Source: Rhizobium sp. Leaf371
GTDB lineage: Bacteria; Pseudomonadota; Alphaproteobacteria; Rhizobiales; Rhizobiaceae
Length of the DNA stretch: 64,000 nt
Assembly: GCF_001424045.1 (NCBI RefSeq)
Contig: NZ_LMQB01000024.1
Span: 407,108-471,107 of the forward strand
Direction of reading: 5' to 3'
Shown here: piece by piece, positions 8,129-17,125 of the stretch
How the letters are laid out: each line of letters starts with the position of its first letter
How positions within the stretch are numbered: position 1 is the first letter of the stretch
Notes under the pieces: model-generated
Told to the model about the DNA's origin: nothing
Database searches by the model: none
What the model saw: only the letters and a program-made list of their open reading frames with translations
Program-made: the position numbers and the translations under genes

Positions 8129-9703
8129 ATGTCGACGGAAAAGCCCAAGCAGCAGCTATCGGTGAACTTCGCCATCAACGTCGCAGGCGCGATCGCGCCG
8201 ATCGTGATCGCGCTGGTGACGGTGCCCATTCTCGTGCGCCATATCGGCGATGCCCGTTACGGCGTCATGTCGATCGTCTGGGTTCTGCTCGGTTATCTCG
8301 GCTTTCTCGACCTCGGCCTGTCGCGCGCCTCGACGAATGCCCTGTCGCGCCTTCCCTTTTCCGCCACGCAGGAACGCTCCGAAATCGTCGCGACCTCCTT
8401 CATCCTCAACATGGCGCTGGCAAGCCTCGGGGCCGTGCTCCTCTACTTCGCCGGCAATTTCCTGCTGCTCACCGTCTTCACCGTACCGCCGGAGCTCGAG
8501 GCCGAAATCGCCACGGCGCTGCCGTTCATCGCCTGTCTTCTGCCGCTCGCTCTGATTTCCGGCTTCTCGATCGGCATCCTCGAATCGCGGGAACGCTTCC
8601 TTTTGGCCAACGGGCTGCAGATCGGCGGCATGATCGTCGGGCAGGTCGTCCCGGTCCTCTGTGCCATCCTCATCTCGCCCGATCTCTCGGTCATCATTCC
8701 GGCCGCCGCCCTCTCCCGCGCGGCCTCCGTCGTCGTGGCGACGCTGATCGCGCTCTACACGGAACAGGGCTTCCGCTTCGATAGGTTCCGGTTTGCGAAA
8801 GTCCGGTCCCTGATGAATTATGGCGGCTGGATCACGCTGTCCTCGATCATCCTGCCGGTTCTCAATACGCTCGACCAGATCATCATCGGCAAGACGCTCG
8901 GCGTCAGCGCCGTCACCTATTATTCGGTGCCGATGAACCTCGTGATGCGCAGCCAGGTCTTTACCAGCTCGCTCGCGCGCACGCTGTTTCCGCGCCTGTC
9001 GAGCCTGCCGCGGGCGGAGGCCATCGCCATTTCCGAGCGTGCGATGATGGTCAGCGGCATCCTCTATGCCGGGCTCTGCGCGGCCGGTATCTTTCTCATG
9101 CGTCCCTTTCTCGACCTCTGGATGGGCCCATCCTTCACGGCGATTGCCGGAACCGTCGCCGTCGTCCTCCTGATGGGCAGCTGGCCGAATGCCTTGACCT
9201 TCGCGCCCTTCACGCTGTTGCAGGGACAGGGTCGTCCCGACATGACGGCGAAGATCCATGTGGCGCAGATGGTGCCCTATGTCCTGCTGCTGGTGCTCCT
9301 GACGCACCAGTTCGGCATTCTCGGCGCCGCCATCGCCTTCCTCTGCCGCGGCTACGCCGATTGCAGCCTGCTCATTCTCTTCTCCCATATGCCCCGGCGC
9401 ATTTTCCGCGCACTTTTTCCGTCAGCGGTTCTGGTCGTCGCGGCGGGCGTGCTTCAGTTTGCTCTCGCGGGCTCGACCCCGGCCCTCTTCCTCGCCGCCT
9501 GCGTCAGCATGGTGATCGCGATCGTCCTCCTGCGCCTTCAGGAACGGGAGGTCTTCAACCAGACGCTGGCGGTCGCGATGGGCGCATGGAACCGACGCCG
9601 GTCTGCGGGCTCTGCGGTGCCCGTGACCAGTCCCTCGATCGTCGGGCGCACCTTTCCGCCTGCGGTCGGTGCGCCGCAGACCGTCGAAAACCAGGGAGCC
9701 TGA
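8129..9703 (+). CDS. Wzx-like polysaccharide flippase
   Basis: A membrane protein of 524 residues from the ATG at 8129, with roughly 12-14 hydrophobic segments in the MATE/Wzx pattern. It starts NFAINVAGAIAPIVIALVTVPILVRHIGDARYGVM, where the conserved GxxxYG-type turn before the second span is recognisable. A second repeat carries LDQIIIGKTLGVSAVTYYSVPMNLV. It would flip lipid-linked repeat units across the inner membrane for the Wzy-type polymerase encoded downstream. The open frame runs back to 8006, with ATGs at 8105 and 8111, so the exact start is uncertain. The GT4 gene begins two bases after the stop. Confidence 0.85.
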   Translation: MSTEKPKQQLSVNFAINVAGAIAPIVIALVTVPILVRHIGDARYGVMSIVWVLLGYLGFLDLGLSRASTNALSRLPFSATQERSEIVATSFILNMALASLGAVLLYFAGNFLLLTVFTVPPELEAEIATALPFIACLLPLALISGFSIGILESRERFLLANGLQIGGMIVGQVVPVLCAILISPDLSVIIPAAALSRAASVVVATLIALYTEQGFRFDRFRFAKVRSLMNYGGWITLSSIILPVLNTLDQIIIGKTLGVSAVTYYSVPMNLVMRSQVFTSSLARTLFPRLSSLPRAEAIAISERAMMVSGILYAGLCAAGIFLMRPFLDLWMGPSFTAIAGTVAVVLLMGSWPNALTFAPFTLLQGQGRPDMTAKIHVAQMVPYVLLLVLLTHQFGILGAAIAFLCRGYADCSLLILFSHMPRRIFRALFPSAVLVVAAGVLQFALAGSTPALFLAACVSMVIAIVLLRLQEREVFNQTLAVAMGAWNRRRSAGSAVPVTSPSIVGRTFPPAVGAPQTVENQGA

Positions 9704-9705
9704 CG

Positions 9706-10917
9706 GTGGCGACGCGACAGAGCAGCGATATGACGCCGCATGGCGAAAAACCCCTGATCGTTCAGGTCGTGCGCCAGTTCCTCCCCAATCGCGGCGGCCT
9801 CGAAGACGTCGTCGCCAATCTCTGCCATTCGCTGCCGGAGCGCGGCTTCCGCGTGCGCGTCGTCACCTGCGACAGCCTGTTCTCCGAACCCGAGCGCGGC
9901 CGGCTGCCCCACCAGGAGACCATCGACGGCATCGAGATCGTCCGCATTCCCTGGCGTGGCTCCCCCCGATATCCCGTCGCACCCGCCATTTTCCGGCATT
10001 TGCGCGACGCCGATCTCGTCCATGTTCACGCCATCGACTTCTTCTTCGATGCTCTCTCCTGGGGGCGCTTCCTTCACCGTCGCCCGATGGTCGCAACCAC
10101 CCATGGCGGCTTCTTTCACACCAAGTCCTTTTCAGCTCTGAAGAAAACCTGGTTCAACACCATTACGCGCGGCTCGGCCCAGGGCTATGCCGAGATCATC
10201 GGCTGCAGCGAGGCGGATATGCGCACCTTCGAGCCGATCGCCGGAAGCCGCGTCCGCCTCATCGAGAACGGCGTGGATATCGCCAAGTTCGAGGATGCCG
10301 CGAGCCGCGTGCCGACGCGCCGGCTCGTCACCATCGGCCGGTTCTCCGCCAATAAACGCCTCCCCTTGCTGATCGAACTGACGGCCGCGCTGAAGGCCCG
10401 CCACCCGGACTGGAGCCTCGACATCATCGGTGTTCCCTCCGACCTCACCGTCGACATGCTGCAGGCCGAGGCGCGCAGGCAGGGCGTCGAGACGGCCGTG
10501 ACCCTCCACAAGGGCCTCACAAATCCCGAAATCCGCACGCGTCTTGCAGAGGCTTCCCTGTTCGTCTCGGCCTCCGACTATGAAGGCTTCGGCCTTGTGG
10601 CCGTCGAGGCCATGAGCGCAGGACTGCTTCCGGTGCTCAACGCCAACGCCGCCTTCACCGATCTCGCGGGTCGGCACACGGAGCTGTCGCTCAGCGACTT
10701 CGCCGACATCTCGGCCACCGCCGACGCTCTGGAAGCGGCCTACGCCCGCCTGGAAACGCGCGGCGACGCGCTTCGGGCCGATCTGATGTCTGCCGCCAGA
10801 GCCTATGGCTGGAATGCCGTGGCCGATCGCTATTGCGACGTCTATCGCTCGGTGCTCGGCCTTGCCGCGGCACCCCGCCCTGCCCTATCGTTCGACGCGA
10901 CCGCCCCTGCCCGATAA
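9706..10917 (+). CDS. GT4-family glycosyltransferase
   Basis: The GTG at 9706, with AGGGAG (9692-9697) eight bases upstream, gives 403 residues. An ATG at 9730 is the alternative. The GT-B fold shows a Gly-rich loop in the N-domain (RQFLPNRGGLEDVVANLCHSL), VHVHAIDFFFDAL, the acceptor-loop HGGFFH, and the C-domain donor site with RLVTIGRFSANKRLPLLIELTAAL and the EX7E motif EGFGLVAVEAMSAG. Such enzymes are retaining, cytosolic and add one sugar to a lipid-linked oligosaccharide. The donor sugar cannot be told from sequence. Two-base spacing from the flippase and eleven bases to the GH5 gene indicate one operon. Confidence 0.88.
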   Translation: MATRQSSDMTPHGEKPLIVQVVRQFLPNRGGLEDVVANLCHSLPERGFRVRVVTCDSLFSEPERGRLPHQETIDGIEIVRIPWRGSPRYPVAPAIFRHLRDADLVHVHAIDFFFDALSWGRFLHRRPMVATTHGGFFHTKSFSALKKTWFNTITRGSAQGYAEIIGCSEADMRTFEPIAGSRVRLIENGVDIAKFEDAASRVPTRRLVTIGRFSANKRLPLLIELTAALKARHPDWSLDIIGVPSDLTVDMLQAEARRQGVETAVTLHKGLTNPEIRTRLAEASLFVSASDYEGFGLVAVEAMSAGLLPVLNANAAFTDLAGRHTELSLSDFADISATADALEAAYARLETRGDALRADLMSAARAYGWNAVADRYCDVYRSVLGLAAAPRPALSFDATAPAR

Positions 10918-10928
10918 GGACTGACATC

Positions 10929-11996
10929 ATGCAATCGACACGGTCCTTCGCCGGACGCGCCGCCCGTCTGCTCGCGCTGACAGCCTGCCTCTCGACCGGG
11001 GTCCAGCCGGCGCTTGCCGGCTGCTTCAACGGCGTCAATATCGCAGGCGCCGAATTCGGTACCATCCCCGGCACCTTCGGCAAGGAATACACCTACCCGT
11101 CCAAGGAAACGATCGACTATTTCGCCGGCAAGGGCTTCAACACCGTCCGCCTTCCGTTTCGCTGGGAGCGCATCCAGCGCCGGCTGAACGGTCCGCTCGA
11201 CACCGAGGAACTCGCCCGTCTCAAGGAGAGCGTCGAGGCGATGCGCGCGCACGGGCAGACCGTCATTCTCGACCTGCACAACTACGCCCGCTACAACGAA
11301 AAGATCGTCGGAACGAAAGACGTGCCGCAGGCAGCGCTCGCCGATGTCTGGTCGCGTCTCGCCAAGGTCTTCGCCAATCAGAAAGGCGTGGTCTTCGGGC
11401 TGATGAACGAACCCTTCGACATGCCCCCCACCGCCTGGCTTCCGCCGGCCAATGCCGCCATCGCCGCGATCCGCAAGACGGGCGCGAAGAACCTCGTGCT
11501 GGTTCCCGGCGTCTCCTGGACGGGCGCGCATAGCTGGCAGGCGGACATCGGCGGCTCCTCCAATGCCTCGACGATGATCAAGGTCAGGGATACGGCAAAC
11601 AATATGGCGTTCGAGGTGCACCAGTATCTCGACGGCGACTTCTCCGGCACGAAAGACGATTGCCCGCGCGGTGACGACGCGGTCGCCGCCCTGCGTTCCA
11701 TGACCGACTGGTTCCGCGCCAACAAGACGCGTGGCTTTCTGGGCGAATTCGGCGGATCGGCGACATCGGACTGCATGATCGGGCTGGCCCGCATGGTCGA
11801 CGTGATGGCGGAGGCAAAGGACGTCTGGATCGGCTGGACCTACTGGGCAGCCGGCGACTGGTGGTCGCCGGACGAACCGTTGAACGTCCAGCCGACCGAA
11901 TCCGGCGACAGGCTGCAGCTGCGAGCCCTGACGACGCGCAAACTGGCCCGCGAGGAGGACTCCTGCCCGGCGCTCGACGCCGTCAAGCCGCGCTGA
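10929..11996 (+). CDS. Secreted GH5 glycoside hydrolase (endoglucanase-like)
   Basis: A 355-residue enzyme with a Sec signal peptide (hydrophobic LLALTACLSTGV, cleavage after ALA-30). The fold is a GH5 barrel. GFNTVRLPFRWERI is the beta-2/3 signature and VILDLHNYARY follows. The acid/base is Glu161 in FGLMNEPFD and the nucleophile is Glu273 in FLGEFGG. The nearest functional class is endo-beta-1,4-glucanase. It is encoded inside a Wzx/Wzy exopolysaccharide operon, so it may trim or release the polymer made there. Its 3' end overlaps the convergent polymerase gene by 14 bases. The open frame upstream of 10929 lies inside the GT4 gene and was not used. Confidence 0.92.
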   Translation: MQSTRSFAGRAARLLALTACLSTGVQPALAGCFNGVNIAGAEFGTIPGTFGKEYTYPSKETIDYFAGKGFNTVRLPFRWERIQRRLNGPLDTEELARLKESVEAMRAHGQTVILDLHNYARYNEKIVGTKDVPQAALADVWSRLAKVFANQKGVVFGLMNEPFDMPPTAWLPPANAAIAAIRKTGAKNLVLVPGVSWTGAHSWQADIGGSSNASTMIKVRDTANNMAFEVHQYLDGDFSGTKDDCPRGDDAVAALRSMTDWFRANKTRGFLGEFGGSATSDCMIGLARMVDVMAEAKDVWIGWTYWAAGDWWSPDEPLNVQPTESGDRLQLRALTTRKLAREEDSCPALDAVKPR

Positions 11997-13275
11997 GACC
12001 GCGCCCGGCTTGCGAGGCATCTCGCGGCTTGCGCCCGAGCGCGGCCTCGTCGAGAACCGAAATGGTGCCGAACAGGAACCACAGCAGACCCGCCGTCTTG
12101 ATGGAATAGCCGCTATCACTGATGATCATCAGCAGCAGCAGGTACACGATGACCATGCCGTGGAAGATGCGAGCCCTGCCGCTCTTCAGCGGCGCGAAGA
12201 CGAGCAGTCCCCACAGCCCCATGAAGCCGAACAGGCCGAACTTCGTGAGCGTGTAGGCAAGACCCGAATCCGCCGTGAACTGCGTCGTCGTCTGGGCGCC
12301 GAACACCACGCGCAGATCGAGCGAGGTCAGGAGATGCGCCGTGACCTGAAACCGCCCGCCAATATCGTTCGGCCCGCCCTGCGTTCCCGACTGAATGCCG
12401 TAATAGGCCAGCACCGACAGCATGATGAACGGCAGGACATACCATGCGAGACGCGGCATGAAGCGGTAGACCGGCAGAAGCAGCGTCATGAGGATGCAGG
12501 TGTAGAGCCCGAACCGCGCATCTCCGAGGGCGATCACCGTCAGGGCGAGAAACAGCGTCACGAACCGCAGGCGCATGGTTGGCCGGAACAGGCACCAGCC
12601 ATAGACGATCGCCCCGAAATTTCCGACCGACACGGGCTCGAGGAACACCGAGGACACCCGGTGCATGCCGAGGAACGGCAGGATGGTGCGCGCGCTCGGC
12701 CGCATGCCGCTGATGAAGAGCCCGGTCGTCTGTCCGTAGAGCTGATCGACCGTCACGCTGCCGCGGGCAAGGTAATAGCCGATGACGTTGAAGAAGGAGA
12801 TGTAGACGTCGAGCGCCATATATTCGAACAGACCGACGGCGACCACGATGGCGGCCGAGATGAAGACCAGCCGGTCGGCGAGCCTGAGGTCGTGCAGCGT
12901 CCGGCCGGCGAAATAGAAGCCGATCGGAATGAGGATATCGCGCACGGCCTTGAGGTCGGGCTGGCCGCGCATGGTGAACAGGAAAAGCATGTAGGAGATG
13001 AAGACGGCGAGCAGCATGTAAGGCGCCGTGCGCCGCCCCAGCGCGACGATGAAGACGCAGCCGATAAGCACCATCTCCGACATCATCACATGTCCGTCCG
13101 ACACCCGCATCACGCGCGTATTGACGAGACAGAGAAGCGCGTTGAAGACGAGACCGCCAATGACGCTGAAGGCCGCAAGACGCGCAGAGAGGCCCCGCCA
13201 GGCATCGTCGTCCGCTGCCGCCACGCCGCGGACCGGCAAGGCGTATCGGGCCGAGACGTCCTGCAGGACGCTCAT
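11983..13275 (-). CDS. O-antigen ligase/polymerase (Wzy)-like membrane protein
   Basis: A 430-residue protein with about ten hydrophobic segments. Clear ones include LVFNALLCLVNTRVM, MVLIGCVFIVAL, MLLAVFISYMLFLFTM, LVFISAAIVVAVGLFEYMAL and FVTLFLALTVIALG. A large loop carries RFQVTAHLLTSLDLRVVFGAQT, as in Wzy-type exopolysaccharide polymerases. Such proteins join lipid-linked repeat units at the periplasmic face. The start at 13275 overlaps the co-polymerase stop by one base (TGATG), which fits the usual Wzy/Wzz pairing. The same frame is open up to 15426, but that part is the co-polymerase gene out of frame. Confidence 0.82.
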   Translation of the reverse strand: MSVLQDVSARYALPVRGVAAADDDAWRGLSARLAAFSVIGGLVFNALLCLVNTRVMRVSDGHVMMSEMVLIGCVFIVALGRRTAPYMLLAVFISYMLFLFTMRGQPDLKAVRDILIPIGFYFAGRTLHDLRLADRLVFISAAIVVAVGLFEYMALDVYISFFNVIGYYLARGSVTVDQLYGQTTGLFISGMRPSARTILPFLGMHRVSSVFLEPVSVGNFGAIVYGWCLFRPTMRLRFVTLFLALTVIALGDARFGLYTCILMTLLLPVYRFMPRLAWYVLPFIMLSVLAYYGIQSGTQGGPNDIGGRFQVTAHLLTSLDLRVVFGAQTTTQFTADSGLAYTLTKFGLFGFMGLWGLLVFAPLKSGRARIFHGMVIVYLLLLMIISDSGYSIKTAGLLWFLFGTISVLDEAALGRKPRDASQAGRGLSAA

Positions 13276-15365
13276 CAGGCCGCAGCCTCGACGACGACGG
13301 CGCCGACGAGCTTGGTCTTCCACGGCCCGAGCGACTGCGCGAGATCCTTCAGATCGGAGCGACCGACGCGTCCGGGCCGGATGACGATCGCGATCGCATC
13401 GCTGTCCTTCACGAAGGCCATCAGCCGCGCGGCATTTTCCTCTCCCGTCGCGTCGATGACCGAAAAATCGGCCGGCGCAGGCCGGACGGCCGCCGACAGG
13501 AGAGAACCGGACGCGCGACTGCGCTGGCGCGGCATGGCATGGCGATCGAGGCGGCGATAGCCGACGCTCTCGAATGCCGGCACGCCGCTTGTCTGCATAC
13601 GCTGCAACGTGCCGGCCAGCGGCGAGGACGCGGAGACGGACGCGGCAGCCAGATCGACCGCGGCACCCGTCGCGGCGAGCGCGAGCGCGATATCGCCGAC
13701 CAGCGTCTCGTCCGGCTTTTCCAGGCCCGGCGACAGAAACACGATGCGGGCGGGCACGGCGGCAACGGCATCGGTCAAGACATAGGCCGCGCGCGTAACG
13801 CCGGCTTCGCGCTGGCGTTCGGCGGCATGCGATCGGGCAGCCGCCCGATCCGAAATCGGCAAGCGCCCGCGCATCCGCGCGAACAGACCGCGCCCGCGGC
13901 GGGACCGGCTGGCATCCCAGGCGTCGGCGTCGGCGTCTGCCGGCCCGGCTTTCAGCGTCTGACGCGGGGCGATGCGCGCGATGACCGGGACGCCGAGCAT
14001 GTCGACGATCTGACGATCGGAGGTCACGCGACCATCGAGCATCTCCAGCCCGACGGCGATGGCCGAACCGGCGGCAGCCCCGAACAGGACGCCGGCGATG
14101 GCCACCAGCAAAGCGGAGGCGCGCGTCGTCTTCGTCGGCGGCAAAGCTTCCGAGATGATGCGCGAATTGCCCGAACCGATGTCGTATTGGCGGCTCAATT
14201 CTTCCGACCGCGTCAGGAAGGAGGTGTAGACGCCGCGGATCGCGTCCGCCTCGCTCTGGAGCTGGGCCAGCGTCGTGCGCGCGTCGCCGCTGTCGCCATT
14301 GGCATTGCGAAGCGCGGCAAAACGCGTTTCGAGCGCCGCGACATTGGCCTTGCTGCGCTCGAACGTATTGCGCACCGAGTCCTGCACCCGCTTCAGCTCC
14401 GACTCCAGTGCCCGGCGCATGCTTTCGGCCTGTGCCTGCGCGGTCAGAAGCTGGGGATGGCGGCTGCCGAGGCTGGTCTGCAGCTCGGCCAGCCGGTCGA
14501 GCGTCTGCGCATAGCGCGTCCGCAACGTCGTGACCGAGGTCTGCTGGAGCGCTTCGGGGATCGCACCCGAGGCGAGATCCCCGGTGGTGAGAGCCCGCAC
14601 CTGATTGTAGTTGATCTGCTGCTGTTCCAGCGCCGCGCGCGCGCTGCCGAGCTGCTGCGTGACATCCTCGAGCTGCTGGTCCGTCACCAGACCCTTTTCG
14701 CCGGTGCTGATCAGCCCGTTCTGTGTGCGGAATTTTACGACCTTGTCCTCGGCTTCGAGCAGCCGCTTGCGCAGCGCCTCGGCCTCGACCTGCAGGCTCA
14801 TGCTGGCCTTGAGGCTCTTGTCGGACCCGATCTTGTTCGCCTTGTCGAGGTAGATCGCGGACACGGTGTTGGCGATCTCGGCGGCGCGGTCCGCATTCGG
14901 ATGCTGTGCCGTGATGGTGAAGACCAGCGACTGGTCGGCCCGCGTGATGATGAGGTTCTGCGCCAGCGCCGCAGCCGCGCCGGCAGCGGCCGCTTCGTCG
15001 GAGCCGGGGCCCGGAGGAGACCGCCCGAGAATTCGCCCGATCAGGCCGGCCTTTGCCTGGAAGAAGGGATCGTTCTTGAGCTCGAGCTTGCGCGCGGCTT
15101 CCGACAAAACGCTGAAGGATTGCATGACATAGATCTGGCTGTCGATCGCCTGCTGCGCCTGCGCGGGTGCGGCCGTGTCGCCGGCGGACTGGCCGACGGC
15201 GGCAAGCCGCTCGGGGTCGAGCAGGATCTGCGTGGAAGCGCGAAACACGGCCGGCTGGCTCAGTACGAAGGCAAAGCCCAGGCCGCCGAAGATCAACGCC
15301 GTCACGATGACGATGCCGATGCGGCGCATCACGATCGACGGAAGTTGAAAGACATCGATGTCCAT
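13275..15365 (-). CDS. ExoP/Wzc-like polysaccharide co-polymerase with degenerate kinase domain
   Basis: A 696-residue chain-length determinant. A Wzz N-domain starts with DVFQLPSIVMRRIGIVIVTALIFGGLGFAFV (first span about residues 14-35). A periplasmic coiled-coil region follows (about 140-400), with the GNVR-type tail RSEELSRQYDIGSGNSRIISEALPP, then the second span near residues 420-445 (LLVAIAGVLFGAAAGSAIAVGL). The C-terminal cytoplasmic part aligns in layout with bacterial tyrosine kinases, but the expected Walker A is LSPGLEKPDET, without the GEGKST core, and no Tyr-rich tail is present. It therefore probably controls chain length structurally rather than by phosphorylation. GGAAG lies upstream of the ATG at 15365. 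Confidence 0.85.
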   Translation of the reverse strand: MDIDVFQLPSIVMRRIGIVIVTALIFGGLGFAFVLSQPAVFRASTQILLDPERLAAVGQSAGDTAAPAQAQQAIDSQIYVMQSFSVLSEAARKLELKNDPFFQAKAGLIGRILGRSPPGPGSDEAAAAGAAAALAQNLIITRADQSLVFTITAQHPNADRAAEIANTVSAIYLDKANKIGSDKSLKASMSLQVEAEALRKRLLEAEDKVVKFRTQNGLISTGEKGLVTDQQLEDVTQQLGSARAALEQQQINYNQVRALTTGDLASGAIPEALQQTSVTTLRTRYAQTLDRLAELQTSLGSRHPQLLTAQAQAESMRRALESELKRVQDSVRNTFERSKANVAALETRFAALRNANGDSGDARTTLAQLQSEADAIRGVYTSFLTRSEELSRQYDIGSGNSRIISEALPPTKTTRASALLVAIAGVLFGAAAGSAIAVGLEMLDGRVTSDRQIVDMLGVPVIARIAPRQTLKAGPADADADAWDASRSRRGRGLFARMRGRLPISDRAAARSHAAERQREAGVTRAAYVLTDAVAAVPARIVFLSPGLEKPDETLVGDIALALAATGAAVDLAAASVSASSPLAGTLQRMQTSGVPAFESVGYRRLDRHAMPRQRSRASGSLLSAAVRPAPADFSVIDATGEENAARLMAFVKDSDAIAIVIRPGRVGRSDLKDLAQSLGPWKTKLVGAVVVEAAA

Positions 15366-15689
15366 AGGGCTTCCATTCCACGCCAGGTTGCGGCGAACAC
15401 GCTTGGTCGAGACGTGCCGGATCCAAGACGGCCGGTGATCCACCCGCACGAGGGTCTCCGTCCTGAGATTTGACAGCTTATAGTTAACAAGCCCTGAACG
15501 CGGGCGCTGGCATTCAGGCGAAGCACTGCAATTGCAGGGGCTTAAGCGTGCAGGTCCGCAGGTCGCGCCATATGAGACCCTGCTTGAGGAAACTTTAGCT
15601 ATATTCCTTAGCCCGTTTTTAGCCCACAACCAGTAAGTCTGCATCACCACAGCCGAATGCCCCAAGCCGCGCTGAGAAGGAGCGATGCC
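15366..15689. other. Divergent region between the exopolysaccharide and carrier-protein gene sets
   Basis: These 324 bases separate the minus-strand co-polymerase gene from the plus-strand carrier-protein gene and are less GC-rich than their surroundings. A perfect 12-base palindrome, CTGCAATTGCAG, lies at 15526-15537. The AT-rich stretch around 15590-15620 contains CTATAT (15599-15604), like a rhizobial -10 box, but no -35 box at normal distance. No small gene was found. Confidence 0.5.
15526..15537. promoter_or_regulatory. 12-base perfect palindrome, possible operator
   Basis: CTGCAATTGCAG is fully self-complementary and sits near the middle of the divergent control region between the exopolysaccharide and aminoacyl-carrier-protein genes. 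No matching regulator is encoded next to it, so any role is conjecture. Confidence 0.25.
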
Positions 15690-15938
15690 ATGAAGACCCA
15701 AATCCGAGAGATGCTTGCCCAATATGCCTCGCTGCCATCGGCAGCCGATCTGGACGACGACGCGGACCTCTACGCGGCCGGCATGTCGTCGCATGGCTCC
15801 GTCCAGCTGATGCTGGCGCTGGAAGACACGTTCGACATCGAGTTTCCCGACAACCTGCTGAACCGCCGGTCCTTTTCCACCATCACGATCATCGAGCAGA
15901 CGGTCACCCAGCTGGTCGCCGGGAAAGAAGCCGCCTGA
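15690..15938 (+). CDS. Acyl/aminoacyl carrier protein
   Basis: An 82-residue acidic carrier protein; AAGGAG (15677-15682) precedes the ATG. The helix-2 region reads YAAGMSSHGSVQLMLALEDTFDIEFPDNLL. By alignment with ACP (DSLDTVEL..ALE), Ser34 is the residue that would carry phosphopantetheine. The usual DSL is MSSH here: the preceding Asp is lost and the next Leu is His. This divergence fits the small carrier proteins charged by amino acid:[carrier protein] ligases rather than fatty-acid ACP. The stop overlaps the next start by one base (TGATG), so it is translationally coupled to the acyl-CoA dehydrogenase. Its probable partner is the ligase two genes downstream. Confidence 0.88.
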   Translation: MKTQIREMLAQYASLPSAADLDDDADLYAAGMSSHGSVQLMLALEDTFDIEFPDNLLNRRSFSTITIIEQTVTQLVAGKEAA

Positions 15939-17119
15939 TGGACGTCTCCCTCACCGCTCAAGGATCGACGCTGCTGGAGCGCGCGCGCCGCGTGGCGGGC
16001 ATCGCCGGCCAGCACGCAGACGACGTTGATCGCAATGCCCGCTTCCCGCGCGAAGCCGTCGATGCTCTGGTTTCGGAACGGCTCCTGTCGATCCAGATCC
16101 CCATCGAACTGGGCGGTGAGGGCGCGACGACCGCGCAGATCGCGGAAGCCTGCACCGTTCTCGGCCAGGCCTGCGCCGCCTCTGCCATGATCTTCGCCAT
16201 GCACCACATCAAGCTGTCGAGCCTCGTGTCCCACGGCATCGACAGCCCCTGGCATCAGAGCTTCATGCGCCGCATCGTCGATGAACAGCTTCTCATCGCC
16301 TCGGCGACGACGGAAGGCGGCATCGGCGGCAACATGCGCAATTCGATCTGCGCCATCGAAATTGACGGCGATAGCTGCCGGCTCGAGAAGGATGCGGCGG
16401 TCATTTCCTACGGCCGCCACGCCGACGCGATCCTCATCACCTCCCGCGCCCATCCGGATGCCGTCACCACCGACCAGGTCATGACGGTCTTCACGAAAGA
16501 CCAGTACACGCTGGAGCGGACCAACGAGTGGGATACGCTCGGCATGCGCGGCACCTGTTCGGAAGGCTACCTTTTCAAAGGTGTCGCTCCGAAGGAGCAG
16601 ATCCTGCCGAAGCCCTTCGCCGAGATTGCGGCGCAGTCGATGCTGGCAAGCTCGCACCTGCTCTGGGGCGGCGTCTGGTATGGCATCGCCGTCAACGCCA
16701 TGACCCGGGCACAGGCCTTCGTTCGCGCCGCAGCCCGCAAGAGCCCCGGCCAGACACCGCCCGGCGCGCTGCATCTCGCGGAGGCGTCGAGCCTCCTGCA
16801 ACAGGTCCGCGCCAACGTCACCGCCGGCCTGGCCCGCTACGAGGCGGCTCTCGTCGAGCCGGAGCTGCTCTCCTCCATGGGCTTCTCCGTCGCGATGAAC
16901 AACGTCAAGCTCGCCGTCTCCAAGACCGTGCCCGAGATCATCGACCACGCCATGCAGATCACCGGCATCATGGGCTACAAGAACGGCACCCCGTTCTCGC
17001 TCGGACGCCACCTGCGCGACGCCCAGTCTGCGCAGCTGATGATTTCCAACGACCGCATTCTCGCCAACACGTCGAACATGCTTCTCGTCAACAAGATCGA
17101 AACCAACCTTCTGGGGTAA
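15938..17119 (+). CDS. Acyl-CoA dehydrogenase family flavoprotein
   Basis: A 393-residue protein with the acyl-CoA dehydrogenase layout. The N-terminal helical domain has FPREAVDALVSERLLSIQIP and IAEACTVLGQACAASAMIFAMHHI. The middle beta-domain has EGGIGGNMRNSICAIEIDGD and GMRGTCSEGYLFKGV. The C-terminal helical domain has ITGIMGYKNGTPFSLGRHLRDAQSAQLM. Because it is coupled to a carrier-protein gene, the substrate may be an acyl or aminoacyl chain on that protein instead of a CoA ester, as seen for some dehydrogenases in peptide and antibiotic pathways. The catalytic Glu could not be placed with confidence. The ligase begins six bases downstream. Confidence 0.88.
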   Translation: MDVSLTAQGSTLLERARRVAGIAGQHADDVDRNARFPREAVDALVSERLLSIQIPIELGGEGATTAQIAEACTVLGQACAASAMIFAMHHIKLSSLVSHGIDSPWHQSFMRRIVDEQLLIASATTEGGIGGNMRNSICAIEIDGDSCRLEKDAAVISYGRHADAILITSRAHPDAVTTDQVMTVFTKDQYTLERTNEWDTLGMRGTCSEGYLFKGVAPKEQILPKPFAEIAAQSMLASSHLLWGGVWYGIAVNAMTRAQAFVRAAARKSPGQTPPGALHLAEASSLLQQVRANVTAGLARYEAALVEPELLSSMGFSVAMNNVKLAVSKTVPEIIDHAMQITGIMGYKNGTPFSLGRHLRDAQSAQLMISNDRILANTSNMLLVNKIETNLLG

Positions 17120-17125
17120 CGGACC

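Noticed and set aside
13276..15426. Upstream part of the frame containing the polymerase-like gene
   Set aside because: The frame stays open through the co-polymerase gene, but its translation there is arginine-rich. The polymerase-like protein begins at 13275, where it overlaps the co-polymerase stop.
15599..15604. CTATAT as -10 box of the carrier-protein operon
   Set aside because: The only -35-like element (CTTGAG, 15583-15588) is ten bases away, too close for a working sigma-70 promoter.
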